From Saprospiraceae bacterium (GTDB lineage: Bacteria > Bacteroidota > Bacteroidia > Chitinophagales > Saprospiraceae), in NCBI GenBank assembly GCA_021738725.1, contig JAIPBE010000005.1:74174-138173 (forward strand): a DNA stretch of 64,000 nucleotides. The letters run 5' to 3'. Positions 1 to 7,213 of this stretch are shown in pieces (the first letter of the stretch is position 1; every line of letters begins with the position of its first letter). The notes beneath the pieces were generated by a model. The model did no database searches. It saw only the letters and a list, made by a program, of their open reading frames with translations, and was not told the origin of the DNA. Made by a program: the position numbers and the translations under genes.

Positions 1-145
1 ATGAATCCCACCCTCCCGAATAACGAGCAAATGCTCAGCTTTTGAACATGTCTGCAGGTATTTACGGAGTTTATCCCTGCGAAGCAATCGATCCATAGAT
101 CATCGGCAAGACTTATTTTTAGCGAATCAAGGTTGACAATACAGA

Positions 146-1195
146 TTGGGAAAACTTCTTGGAACGAGTCAATTCGGTGTTATCGGCGCCGGCAGCTTTG
201 GGACGGTCATCGCCAACCTTCTTGCTCTCAATGGGCAGGTGATCCTGTTCAGTCGAAACAGCCAAACCGTCCAGGAAATCAATGAGAAACACATCCATGG
301 TGGATTTACCTTCCATCCGAATATCAAAGCGACCAGTGATCCGGCATTCCTGTGTGCTTCCTGCTATCTGATCTTTCCGATCGTCCCTTCCAATAGTTTC
401 AGGGCCATGATGAGGACCTTCTCTCCGCATTTGCGTCCATACCATATCATGATCCACGGGACAAAAGGATTTGATACGCATGGAATCCCGGAAACACAAC
501 TCGGCGAAACCTCTTTAGATCGTTCCAATGTGAGCACCATGAGTGAGGTGATCCTCCAGGAGAGTTCGGTATTGCGCGTCGGTTGTCTGTCCGGGCCAAA
601 TCTCTCCTCGGAGATTATGGAAGGCCAACCGACAGCGACCGTGATCGCCAGTCAATTTTCGGAAGTGATCAAAATCGGACAGGAGGTACTGAACAGTGCC
701 AAATTTCATGTATTCGGGTCTGAAGATCGCCTGGGTGCAGAACTATCTGGTGCGCTCAAGAACACAATTGCCATCGGGTCTGGAATTCTTGGAGGCCTGG
801 GAATGGGCAAAAACATCCAGGCCATGCTCATCACCAGAGGATTGCATGAGATGGTACATATCGGTAAAGCTTTGGGTTCCGACAGCCGGGCATTCATTGG
901 CACAGCCGGCATCGGCGATCTGATCGCCACTGCGATGAGCAAGAAAAGTCGCAATTACTCCTTTGGTATGCGGTTAGCTGCCGGGGAGACCTATACCCAG
1001 ATCATGCAAACAATGCCAGAATTGGCAGAAGGCACACGAACCCTGAAGATCGTCAAGCAACTCGCCAAGACGTACAAACTGCACATTCCGATATCAGACA
1101 TTCTGTACAGGGTGGTCTTTGATGACTTTTCCATTCACAAGGCGATCGACTATCTCATTCGATATCCCTATGATATCGATGTAGATTTCCTCTAA
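146..1195 (+). CDS. gpsA: NAD(P)H-dependent glycerol-3-phosphate dehydrogenase
   Basis: Reduces dihydroxyacetone phosphate to sn-glycerol-3-phosphate, the backbone precursor of phospholipids; a cytosolic enzyme. The protein has 349 aa, close to the family length. An N-terminal Rossmann motif GAGSFG lies at residues 14-19. The later LSGALKNTIAIG block carries the family catalytic lysine (K205) and is followed by the glycine-rich GGLGMGKN segment, both typical of GpsA. The start is a TTG: an in-frame TGA lies at 134-136 and the dinucleotide-binding fold begins only ten residues in, so no ATG start is possible without losing the fold. The stop codon abuts the stop of the convergent msrA gene with no spacer. 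Identity is sure; the exact start rests on exclusion. Confidence 0.93.
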   Translation: MGKLLGTSQFGVIGAGSFGTVIANLLALNGQVILFSRNSQTVQEINEKHIHGGFTFHPNIKATSDPAFLCASCYLIFPIVPSNSFRAMMRTFSPHLRPYHIMIHGTKGFDTHGIPETQLGETSLDRSNVSTMSEVILQESSVLRVGCLSGPNLSSEIMEGQPTATVIASQFSEVIKIGQEVLNSAKFHVFGSEDRLGAELSGALKNTIAIGSGILGGLGMGKNIQAMLITRGLHEMVHIGKALGSDSRAFIGTAGIGDLIATAMSKKSRNYSFGMRLAAGETYTQIMQTMPELAEGTRTLKIVKQLAKTYKLHIPISDILYRVVFDDFSIHKAIDYLIRYPYDIDVDFL

Positions 1196-1873
1196 TCACT
1201 GCTTCTTGCCCTCGGCCTCGGGTTTGAGCTTATCCGCAAATTTTTCGCGAAACTTGGCCATCTTGGGTGTGATCACCGCGCGACAATAGGGTTGATTTGC
1301 ATTGAGGGAGTAGTAATCCTGATGGTAGCTCTCTGCTACATAAAAATTCTTGACTGGTGCCACCTCCGTGACAATGGGATCATCCCAGATCGTGGTAGCC
1401 ACTTCCCGAATAGATTTCTCGGCGATCACTTTCTGTTCATCTGTATGATAAAAGATGGCAGATCTGTATTGTGTCCCTACATCGTGGCCTTGTCGGTTCA
1501 GAGTGGTCGGGTCATGGGTGCTCCAGAACACCTCCAGGATCTCTTCGAATGAGATCTCCTTTGGATCAAAATGGATCTGGACGGCTTCCGCATGTCCAGT
1601 AATTCCCGACCCGATTTCGCGATATGTCGGATTGACCGTTGTCCCTCCAGAATATCCGGATTCTACCTTGTAAACCCCCTTCAGGTCCTGGTAAACGGCT
1701 TCCACACACCAAAAGCAACCTCCTGCTAGGGTGGCGATCTCTAATCCTGGCTTGTCCATATCTGGGGTTTGCTTTTTTTGATTTTCAGATGGTGCGGATA
1801 CCGGAGTCTGCTGGGCACACGCAGTGAGGCTCATGAGCATCACTAAAAGGAAAGATTGCAAGGGATTCTTCAT
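1196..1873 (-). CDS. msrA: Peptide-methionine (S)-S-oxide reductase MsrA, lipoprotein form
   Basis: Reduces the S epimer of methionine sulfoxide in oxidised proteins. The 225-aa protein starts with a lipoprotein signal ending in SLTAC (Cys19), so it is predicted to sit in the periplasm or on the outer membrane. The MsrA signature GGCFWC lies at residues 51-56, with the catalytic Cys53. The later family blocks SGYSGG, GHAEAV and the SYHQDYY region are all present. It is the last gene of a three-gene operon: its ATG overlaps the TGA of the upstream lipoprotein msrB by four bases (ATGA, 1870-1873), which suggests translational coupling. Identity is secure; localisation is inferred from the lipobox. 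Confidence 0.95.
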   Translation of the reverse strand: MKNPLQSFLLVMLMSLTACAQQTPVSAPSENQKKQTPDMDKPGLEIATLAGGCFWCVEAVYQDLKGVYKVESGYSGGTTVNPTYREIGSGITGHAEAVQIHFDPKEISFEEILEVFWSTHDPTTLNRQGHDVGTQYRSAIFYHTDEQKVIAEKSIREVATTIWDDPIVTEVAPVKNFYVAESYHQDYYSLNANQPYCRAVITPKMAKFREKFADKLKPEAEGKKQ

Positions 1874-2364
1874 TGTGCGTCAGGTTTAAAGATCAGGGAA
1901 ATAGAGTTCACACAATGCCGGGTCTCTTTTTCTGTGAAATGCTCGTTGAGGAAAACATGACCCAGGTGACCTTTGCAGTGATTACAAACGATTTCTGTTC
2001 GCATACCATCTGCGTCCGGCACCCGGAGGACAGCGCCTTCTATCTCCTGATCAAAACTGGGCCAGCCACATCTTGAATCAAACTTGTCGTCTGAGCGATA
2101 GAGCGGAGCACCGCATTGCCGACAGGAATAGGTCCCTTTTTCATGATTATCATAGTACTCACCGGTAAATGCTCGTTCCGTCCCCTTGTTCAGTATGACA
2201 TTTTTCTCCTCCTGATTCAGAATGCGCCACCCATTCGAGTCAATTTGCACTGCAGAAGTTTGTGCATTGGTTTGTTGATGATTCGTCTTGGCATCCTCTA
2301 CCTGTGCACAGGCGGTGATGGTCAGAAGGGAGAAAAAGAGAATGGATAAGAACATCGTCTTCAT
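1870..2364 (-). CDS. msrB: Peptide-methionine (R)-S-oxide reductase MsrB, lipoprotein form
   Basis: Reduces the R epimer of methionine sulfoxide. The 164-aa protein has an N-terminal lipoprotein signal ending in TITAC (Cys19), then a linker of roughly 25 residues and a complete MsrB domain. Zinc-site cysteine pairs are visible (CRQCG and CNHCKGH), and the catalytic motif RHCVNSISL places the active cysteine at 151. It overlaps both neighbours by four bases as ATGA junctions (2361-2364 with the cytosolic msrB, 1870-1873 with msrA). With the following msrA it probably forms a repair pair for both sulfoxide epimers outside the cytoplasm. Confidence 0.94.
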   Translation of the reverse strand: MKTMFLSILFFSLLTITACAQVEDAKTNHQQTNAQTSAVQIDSNGWRILNQEEKNVILNKGTERAFTGEYYDNHEKGTYSCRQCGAPLYRSDDKFDSRCGWPSFDQEIEGAVLRVPDADGMRTEIVCNHCKGHLGHVFLNEHFTEKETRHCVNSISLIFKPDAQ

Positions 2365-2735
2365 GATGGATTCGATTTAAAGAGGAGGGAAATAGAATTG
2401 ACGCAGTGCCGCACATCCTTGTCGGTCAGCCGTTCACCCTGAAAAACATGGCCCAAATGACCCTGGCAATTGGCACAGACGATTTCAACCCGACGGCCAT
2501 CAGCGTCTGGATGGCGCTCCACCGCTCCACTGATCTCATCATCAAAACTCGGCCAACCACATCCTGAATCAAATTTGTCTGAAGAGCGATAGAGAGGAAT
2601 ATCACAACGACGACAGTGAAAGGTACCTTCCACGTGATGATCATTGTATTCCCCGGTATGGGGCCGTTCTGTTCCTTTGAATTCGATGACCCGTTTTTCT
2701 TCTGCGGTCAACTCTCGCCAGTTTGAGGGATCCAT
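2361..2735 (-). CDS. msrB: Peptide-methionine (R)-S-oxide reductase MsrB, cytosolic form
   Basis: A second MsrB, 124 aa and without a signal peptide, so probably cytosolic. The CRRCD and CANCQGH zinc cysteine pairs and the catalytic RHCVNSISL motif (Cys111) are intact. It is clearly similar to the adjacent lipoprotein MsrB along the whole domain (shared LYRS-DKFDS-CGWPSFD-EI and GHLGHVF blocks), which suggests a tandem duplication followed by gain of a signal peptide in one copy. It is the first gene of the msrB-msrB-msrA operon and overlaps the next gene by four bases. Confidence 0.93.
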   Translation of the reverse strand: MDPSNWRELTAEEKRVIEFKGTERPHTGEYNDHHVEGTFHCRRCDIPLYRSSDKFDSGCGWPSFDDEISGAVERHPDADGRRVEIVCANCQGHLGHVFQGERLTDKDVRHCVNSISLLFKSNPS

Positions 2736-2804
2736 TTTGCTTTTAGCAACTATAACCTCAAAACAGCCAGGATGTTTTCTACTATTAGATGCAATATGCA
2801 GTTG

Positions 2805-3260
2805 TCAGGCCCACTTGACGAGGTCATCCTTTTGGATAACGCCTCCCTCCAGTATCCGACCCGTGACGCCTCCCCGACCAGCCAGTGACCGCAATCCACC
2901 CTCTCCCAGATTCTGTTCCATCCGTTGACAGGGATGACATTTGCCAGTCACTTCAATCAGACAAGGCCCGATACGTAGGAAACCTTTCGTATACCTGTGA
3001 AGATCCACACCGGAGATCACCACATTTCGTCTGACCAGCCCCGGATCGATCTCCTCCCGGCCCAGATCTGCCGCAGCAGAGACGAGATCCTCTTGCATGA
3101 TCAACGTGATTTGACGCTTTCCACCCGGGTCCTGATAATGATCACCCTCCAGACCGATGCCTGCCTGAGCGACAACCTCGTCTTTCAAGGTCAGAGGCTC
3201 GTAGCGTTCGGATCGGACACCAATCCAACGCACACGACCCAATTCATTTTGCTCTTCCAT
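2805..3260 (-). CDS. MOSC domain-containing protein
   Basis: A 151-aa stand-alone MOSC domain, the fold found at the C-terminus of molybdenum-cofactor sulfurases and in the YiiM and mARC proteins. Supporting blocks are GIGLEGDHYQDPGGKRQITLI near the middle of the protein, the RRNVVISGVDL segment, and a GKCHPCQRME motif (Cys108 and Cys111) that matches the conserved MOSC cysteine region. It is transcribed alone on the minus strand upstream of the msr genes, with about 70 bp between. The substrate is unknown; MOSC proteins bind a sulfur or metal-sulfur group through the cysteine. No molybdenum-cofactor genes lie nearby. Confidence 0.85.
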   Translation of the reverse strand: MEEQNELGRVRWIGVRSERYEPLTLKDEVVAQAGIGLEGDHYQDPGGKRQITLIMQEDLVSAAADLGREEIDPGLVRRNVVISGVDLHRYTKGFLRIGPCLIEVTGKCHPCQRMEQNLGEGGLRSLAGRGGVTGRILEGGVIQKDDLVKWA

Positions 3261-3592
3261 ATCGAATAATGGTTGAATAGTATGAACAAGATAAAGACAA
3301 GTCCTTGCACCCGGTCACCCACATTCCATGAATTCGGGAGAATACAGGGTCAGCTAAGCCCCAGATTGGATCAAACAACACAATCATTTGACCGGAATGG
3401 GTTCAGTTTTTCAACTTTTTTCATAAAAAAACAGGTATTCAGGGGGCTTTATTCGAGCAAATTGCAACTATTATTTTCACAAATAATCAATTTGAGAACA
3501 ATATCGCTGTCTCTTTTACTGTTTATCAATTAATTACATAGTTATAAAATATATGATATCAATAAAGGCCTTCACAAATCGTCGTTTTTGTT

Positions 3593-3624
3593 TTTGATTG
3601 GGGGGAGGCCATTCTACATCTTTG
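3593..3624 (+). promoter_or_regulatory. Predicted Bacteroidota promoter (TTTG-N20-CATCTTTG)
   Basis: TTTG at 3593-3596 and CATCTTTG at 3617-3624 are separated by exactly 20 bp, the spacing expected of the Bacteroidota sigma factor consensus (TTG or TTTG, about 20 bp, TAnnTTTG). The -7 box has one mismatch (CA for TA). The start site would fall near 3630, at the first hairpin of the sucC upstream region and about 290 nt before the sucC start codon. Confidence 0.5.
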
Positions 3625-3666
3625 TAATGTGATCGGAAGTTGATCACAACAACAACAAGAAGTTAG

Positions 3667-3681
3667 TTCATGGGATTATAA
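3667..3681 (+). repeat. Direct repeat TTCATGGGATTATAA, copy 1
   Basis: A 15-base sequence repeated exactly at 3801-3815, 134 bp away. Copy 1 is followed after 9 bases by the 13-bp hairpin at 3691-3720. Each copy contains a minimal frame ATG GGA TTA TAA (Met-Gly-Leu-stop), probably by chance. Confidence 0.8.
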
Positions 3682-3690
3682 ATGAGGCCA

Positions 3691-3720
3691 TGCAGGACAG
3701 TAAAAAGTTACTGTCCTGCA
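3691..3720 (+). repeat. Perfect 13-bp inverted repeat with AAAG loop
   Basis: The arms at 3691-3703 and 3708-3720 are perfect reverse complements around the loop AAAG (3704-3707). No T run follows, so it is not a standard intrinsic terminator. Ends with TGCA on both sides, like the hairpin at 3821-3859. Confidence 0.85.
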
Positions 3721-3800
3721 TATCCGCCGCGAGCCGGTCGTTAAGAAGAGCTTAAAGCCGAAACAACGACACATCTGGCACGTTGATTATTTAGACACTG

Positions 3801-3815
3801 TTCATGGGATTATAA
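3801..3815 (+). repeat. Direct repeat TTCATGGGATTATAA, copy 2
   Basis: Exact second copy of the 15-mer at 3667-3681. It is followed by the larger GC-rich hairpin at 3821-3859. Confidence 0.8.
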
Positions 3816-3820
3816 TTTGT

Positions 3821-3859
3821 TGCAAAGCGCCGTCATGAAAGCATGACGGCGCTTTTGCA
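3821..3859 (+). terminator. GC-rich hairpin, possible terminator or attenuator before sucC
   Basis: The arms 3821-3837 and 3842-3859 pair almost perfectly (one extra T in the 3' arm) around an AAAG loop. The 3' arm ends in GCGCTTTTGCA, so only four T residues follow the GC-rich part. It lies 59 bp before the sucC start and upstream of the sucC -7 box. It could end a transcript from the 3593 promoter or protect an RNA end. Confidence 0.45.
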
Positions 3860-3891
3860 TTTCAGGGACCGGTCAAACCGACCAAATGAAT

Positions 3892-3899
3892 TACTTTTG
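3892..3899 (+). promoter_or_regulatory. Predicted -7 box of sucC (TACTTTTG)
   Basis: A perfect TAnnTTTG match 19 bp before the sucC ATG. I see no good TTG element 19-22 bp upstream, so only the -7 half is supported. Confidence 0.5.
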
Positions 3900-3918
3900 C
3901 CGCAAAAGAAGACCATAG

Positions 3919-5109
3919 ATGAATTTGCACGAATATCAGGGTAAGGAATTGTTGAAGCAGTTTGGTGTTCAGATCCAGGAAGGGATCCTGGCCCAGACAG
4001 TAGAGGAAGCTGTTTATGCCGCACAGTCCATCAAAGAAAAATACCAATCAGACTGGTCTGTTATCAAAGCTCAAGTCCATGCAGGTGGTCGAGGGAAAGG
4101 CGGTGGTGTCAAACTGGCCAAAAATGAAGATCAGGTCAGAGAATATGCGACGGCCATCCTGGGTATGCATCTCGTCACACCCCAAACATCCAAGGAAGGT
4201 AAACTGGTGAGCAAGATCCTTGTCGCCCAAGATGTTTACTATCCTGGAGAAGCTGAGCCCAGCGAATATTATATATCGATCCTGACCGATCGAGGACGGC
4301 AATGCAATGTCATCATCTATTCGACTGAAGGTGGTATGGATATAGAAGCTGTGGCTGCCAACACCCCTCATCTGGTGCATACAGAATACATTGATCCATC
4401 CCAGGGAATTCTTCCTTTTCAGATCAACAAGATTGCATTCAACCTGGGCTTGGAAGGCAAAGCCTTCAAGGAGATGCGCTCATTTATCAAGTCTCTCTAT
4501 CAGGCGTTTATTCAATCGGATGCATCGCTCTTTGAGATCAACCCCTGTCTGAAAACCAGTGATGCCCGCATCATTGCGGTGGATGCCAAAGTGGTTCTTG
4601 ACGACAATGCCTTGTTTCGCCATCCGGATCTGGAAGCACTCCGCGATCCAAGCGAAGAAGATCCAACCGAAGTGGAAGCGCGGGAACATGACCTCAACTA
4701 TGTCAAACTTGACGGCAATGTCGGATGCATGGTCAACGGAGCCGGACTGGCCATGGCCACTATGGACATCATCAAACTATCAGGAGGAGAACCTGCCAAC
4801 TTCCTCGACGTCGGTGGAACAGCAGATGCTGTTCGCGTCGAGCAGGCCTTTCGGATTATCCTGCGCGACCCGAATGTCAAAGCTATCCTGATCAATATTT
4901 TTGGCGGAATCGTCCGCTGCGATCGCGTGGCTCAGGGTGTAGTAGATGCCTGCAAGAACATAGGTGACCTTCAAGTACCGATCATCGTACGCCTTCAGGG
5001 CACAAATGCAGATATCGCCCAAAAGATCATCCAGGATTCTGGCTTGAAGGTCCATTCCGCTATCCTGCTCCAGGAAGCTGCGGATCTGGTCAACAAGGTC
5101 ATCCAATAA
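3919..5109 (+). CDS. sucC: Succinyl-CoA ligase (ADP-forming) subunit beta
   Basis: Beta subunit of the TCA-cycle enzyme that interconverts succinyl-CoA and succinate with substrate-level ATP formation. At 396 aa it has the usual length. The N-terminus MNLHEYQGKELLKQFGV is the standard ATP-grasp start. The VKAQVHAGGRGKGGGVKLA-type nucleotide-binding loop is near residues 48-67, and the C-terminal ligase domain shows GNVGCMVNGAGLAMATMD, NFLDVGGTA, and the IFGGIVRCD loop. The alpha subunit sucD is not adjacent: the next gene is an unrelated lipoprotein. Upstream lie its own -7 box and a structured region that may affect expression. Confidence 0.97.
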   Translation: MNLHEYQGKELLKQFGVQIQEGILAQTVEEAVYAAQSIKEKYQSDWSVIKAQVHAGGRGKGGGVKLAKNEDQVREYATAILGMHLVTPQTSKEGKLVSKILVAQDVYYPGEAEPSEYYISILTDRGRQCNVIIYSTEGGMDIEAVAANTPHLVHTEYIDPSQGILPFQINKIAFNLGLEGKAFKEMRSFIKSLYQAFIQSDASLFEINPCLKTSDARIIAVDAKVVLDDNALFRHPDLEALRDPSEEDPTEVEAREHDLNYVKLDGNVGCMVNGAGLAMATMDIIKLSGGEPANFLDVGGTADAVRVEQAFRIILRDPNVKAILINIFGGIVRCDRVAQGVVDACKNIGDLQVPIIVRLQGTNADIAQKIIQDSGLKVHSAILLQEAADLVNKVIQ

Positions 5110-5170
5110 GCCTTTCCGGGCCTTGCTTACCCACCTTTTCCCGATCCTTTAACCTGGAAAGGGTTGTCAT

Positions 5171-5270
5171 GTGAGAGCCGGATACTTCATGAACCGTCGG
5201 GCTCTCACTTCTACAGAAGTATACCCTCCAAGCAGCGTCCGCCTTTTCCTGACGTTTACCAGAAGTAAAC
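5171..5270 (+). repeat. Three successive short inverted repeats after sucC
   Basis: GTGAGAGCC (5171-5179) pairs with GGCTCTCAC (5200-5208). The palindrome ACTTCTACAGAAGT covers 5207-5220. GTTTAC (5254-5259) pairs with GTAAAC (5265-5270). None is followed by a T run. They fill the gap between sucC and the next gene and may form part of a 3' or 5' untranslated structure. Confidence 0.45.
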
Positions 5271-5287
5271 TGATTATTCATCACTCC

Positions 5288-6061
5288 ATGCGTAACTCTC
5301 TCCTCTTCCTGGTACTGCTACTGATCCTGGCCAACGGTTGCCGTCCAAGTGGGGAGGATTTCATCATTTCCATCCCAGCTGAATTCACCATTGCCGTCAG
5401 GGAGGCCCTTGGACCCTCTCCCCGATCCAATGAACTGGTCATTATCGGCCTGCAGGATCAGCCGTGTACGGGCACGACATTGGATTACACCTGGACCGTC
5501 GAAAACCAGGGCGGACATCTCAATATACAGGGCTATACATTACCCTCCCCCTGCACTGGACCCTCCAAACAAGTGATCACTAAGATTCCTTTAATCTGGA
5601 AAACTCCGGGAGAATACCCGGTGACCATCAATCTGAGGAACAGTTTCTTCAATCCAGGGAATCTGCAGATCAGTAGCACCGAACTCACCTTGAAGATGTA
5701 CAGTCAGCATGGTATTTCTGTGCAGACCCTGCCTGTCCAGCGATTACCAGATGATCTTTTGTGGGGGTATATAACTAGTGACGATCCACTGCAAATGGAA
5801 TCCATTCAGGAGTTTCTTTCTCAATGGCCTGGCGAAAGCCCACTGCCCTTGTCCGGAGCATTCGGGCATTTCTCCATCTCATCTACTGGCGCATTCACTA
5901 TGGTACCTGTGGCGGGTGACATCCTGACTCATCCAGTTACGTTCATCCGTAAGGGGATTGACAGAGTGATCTTCACCGAGGCTATGAACGCCTTCCTCCA
6001 GGACAGTAATGGTCAGATTCAGGGTGTCCTGTTTTGCCCCGAGGGGCAACTGGTCCAGTAG
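5288..6061 (+). CDS. Putative lipoprotein of unknown function
   Basis: 257 aa if translation begins at the ATG at 5288. This start is chosen because it gives a clean lipoprotein signal, a charged MRNS followed by a leucine-rich core ending in LANGC. A longer in-frame extension to 5171 runs through the inverted repeats and would bury the signal. The mature part looks like a beta-rich extracytoplasmic protein with segments such as LDYTWTVENQGG and PLIWKTPGEYPVTINL, resembling Ig-like or PKD-like strands. I recognise no family. It lies between sucC and the threonine aldolase gene on the same strand, without clear functional linkage. Confidence 0.75.
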   Translation: MRNSLLFLVLLLILANGCRPSGEDFIISIPAEFTIAVREALGPSPRSNELVIIGLQDQPCTGTTLDYTWTVENQGGHLNIQGYTLPSPCTGPSKQVITKIPLIWKTPGEYPVTINLRNSFFNPGNLQISSTELTLKMYSQHGISVQTLPVQRLPDDLLWGYITSDDPLQMESIQEFLSQWPGESPLPLSGAFGHFSISSTGAFTMVPVAGDILTHPVTFIRKGIDRVIFTEAMNAFLQDSNGQIQGVLFCPEGQLVQ

Positions 6062-6163
6062 CCCGATCAATTCACCAATCCACCCGCGCTGCTACCCGTT
6101 TTATCAACGGACGACAGGACAGTACAACGATCCTTCATCATTCCGCTTTTGGAGACGGATGTG

Positions 6164-6171
6164 TACTTTTG
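6164..6171 (+). promoter_or_regulatory. Predicted -7 box, nearly leaderless (TACTTTTG)
   Basis: A perfect TAnnTTTG match whose last base is only 4 bp before the threonine aldolase ATG at 6176. Transcription from it would start at or within a base or two of the start codon, giving a leaderless mRNA. No well-spaced -33 element is seen. Confidence 0.4.
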
Positions 6172-6175
6172 AGCC

Positions 6176-7210
6176 ATGATCAATCTCCTTTCAGATACCC
6201 TGACCAGACCGACACCAGCCATGCTCCAGAGGATGATGGCTGCTGAGGTCGGTGATGATGTATTCGGTGAAGACCCGACCGTCAATCGCCTGGAAAAAAC
6301 TGTCGCAGAACGCTTTGGTATGGAGTCTGCCGTATTCTGCCCTTCGGGCACCATGACCAATCAAATCGCGATCAAGATGCACACCCGTCCACTGGACGAG
6401 GTCATCTGTGATGTAAATTCCCATATCTATCAATATGAGGTTGGCGGGTATGCCTACCACAGTGGAATCGGAATCCAATTACTGGAAGGTCAGTATGGCA
6501 AGATCACAGCCACACAGATTGAAGAGGCCATTCGGCCAGACTTCACCTGGTTGCCAAAATCCCGCCTGATCGTTCTGGAGAATACCTGCAACCGGGGAGG
6601 AGGGAGTATCTACGCCAAAGAAGAGATCCTGCCGATTCGAGAGCTGGCTCAGAGGAAAGGGCTGGCCCTACATCTGGATGGTGCCCGTCTCTTTAATGCC
6701 CTGATCGAAACCGGCGATTCACCTTCGGATTGGGGCAAAATGTTTGACAGTATCTCCCTTTGTTTTTCCAAGGGCCTGGGTGCTCCGGTGGGCAGTGTAC
6801 TGATGGGAAATGCCGACTTTATCCATGAAGCCCGACGGGTTCGCAAGGCTATGGGTGGTGGCATGAGACAGGCCGGATATCTGGCTGCTGCGGCATTGTA
6901 TGCCCTGGAGCATCATGTGGACCGATTGAAGGATGATCATGTCCATGCAAAGATGTTGGCGAATGCGCTCGAACAATCCCCTTATGTCTCCGGATTGCGA
7001 CCCGTCGTATCCAATATTATCTTGTTCGATATCATTCCTGAATATGCCGCGGTAGACTTCTTGGATGCCCTTAAAAAAGGAGGTGTTGTCGCCACAGGAT
7101 TCGGTCCTCAGACCATTCGCTTTGTGACGCATCTGGATGTCACTCGTTCGATGATCGAACAGGCCGTTGAAGCGATCAAACAAATAGAGTTAACACCGAA
7201 AACGGCATAG
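6176..7210 (+). CDS. ltaE: Low-specificity L-threonine aldolase
   Basis: PLP enzyme cleaving threonine or allo-threonine to glycine and acetaldehyde. The 344-aa protein is of normal length. The opening block LLSDTLTRPTPAML, then DDVFGEDPTVNRLE and FCPSGTMTNQIA, are characteristic of the beta-eliminating lyase/threonine aldolase family. The PLP-binding lysine is K199 in LCFSKGLGAPVGS. The substrate and phosphate-binding part includes LHLDGARLFNA. The ATG at 6176 begins directly at the conserved N-terminus and lies 4 bp after a promoter-like box. The gene ends a few bases from the convergent DUF151 gene. Confidence 0.93.
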   Translation: MINLLSDTLTRPTPAMLQRMMAAEVGDDVFGEDPTVNRLEKTVAERFGMESAVFCPSGTMTNQIAIKMHTRPLDEVICDVNSHIYQYEVGGYAYHSGIGIQLLEGQYGKITATQIEEAIRPDFTWLPKSRLIVLENTCNRGGGSIYAKEEILPIRELAQRKGLALHLDGARLFNALIETGDSPSDWGKMFDSISLCFSKGLGAPVGSVLMGNADFIHEARRVRKAMGGGMRQAGYLAAAALYALEHHVDRLKDDHVHAKMLANALEQSPYVSGLRPVVSNIILFDIIPEYAAVDFLDALKKGGVVATGFGPQTIRFVTHLDVTRSMIEQAVEAIKQIELTPKTA

Positions 7211-7213
7211 TAA

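Larger units (their letters stand above)
3630..3859 (+). ncRNA. Candidate structured RNA or long sucC leader
   Basis: Downstream of the predicted promoter lie four stem-loops. TGTGATC/GATCACA is at 3628-3648. A perfect 13-bp stem with an AAAG loop is at 3691-3720. A nested GTCGTT/AACGAC stem enclosing TTAAG/CTTAA is at 3738-3769. A long GC-rich stem, also with an AAAG loop, is at 3821-3859 and has a short T run on its 3' arm. The second and fourth hairpins both begin and end with TGCA and are each preceded by TTCATGGGATTATAA, 134 bp apart, which suggests an internal duplication. This may be an independent small RNA ending at the fourth hairpin, or a regulatory leader. I do not recognise an Rfam family. 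Confidence 0.35.
3261..3918. other. 658-bp gene-free stretch upstream of sucC
   Basis: No convincing coding sequence is seen here. The part from about 3400 to 3580 is clearly AT-rich compared with the rest of the window. After it come a Bacteroidota-type promoter (3593-3624), four hairpins (3628-3648, 3691-3720, 3738-3769, 3821-3859), two copies of the 15-mer TTCATGGGATTATAA (3667-3681 and 3801-3815), and the -7 box of sucC (3892-3899). An 86-codon reading frame at 3273-3533 has low-complexity composition and no recognisable features, so I do not call it a gene. Confidence 0.7.

Noticed and set aside
1..145. A short open frame at the left edge (ends near 45)
   Set aside because: Too short to judge and without identifiable features; it may be the tail of a gene outside the window.
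3273..3533. An 86-codon plus-strand open frame in the gap before sucC
   Set aside because: Low-complexity, serine/phenylalanine-rich translation, no promoter-like box or ribosome binding site, and it follows the AT-rich composition of the region.
3682..3744. A 20-codon open frame over the first AAAG-loop hairpin
   Set aside because: Most of it is dictated by the inverted repeat; there is no ribosome binding site, and the parallel frame after the second 15-mer is not kept.
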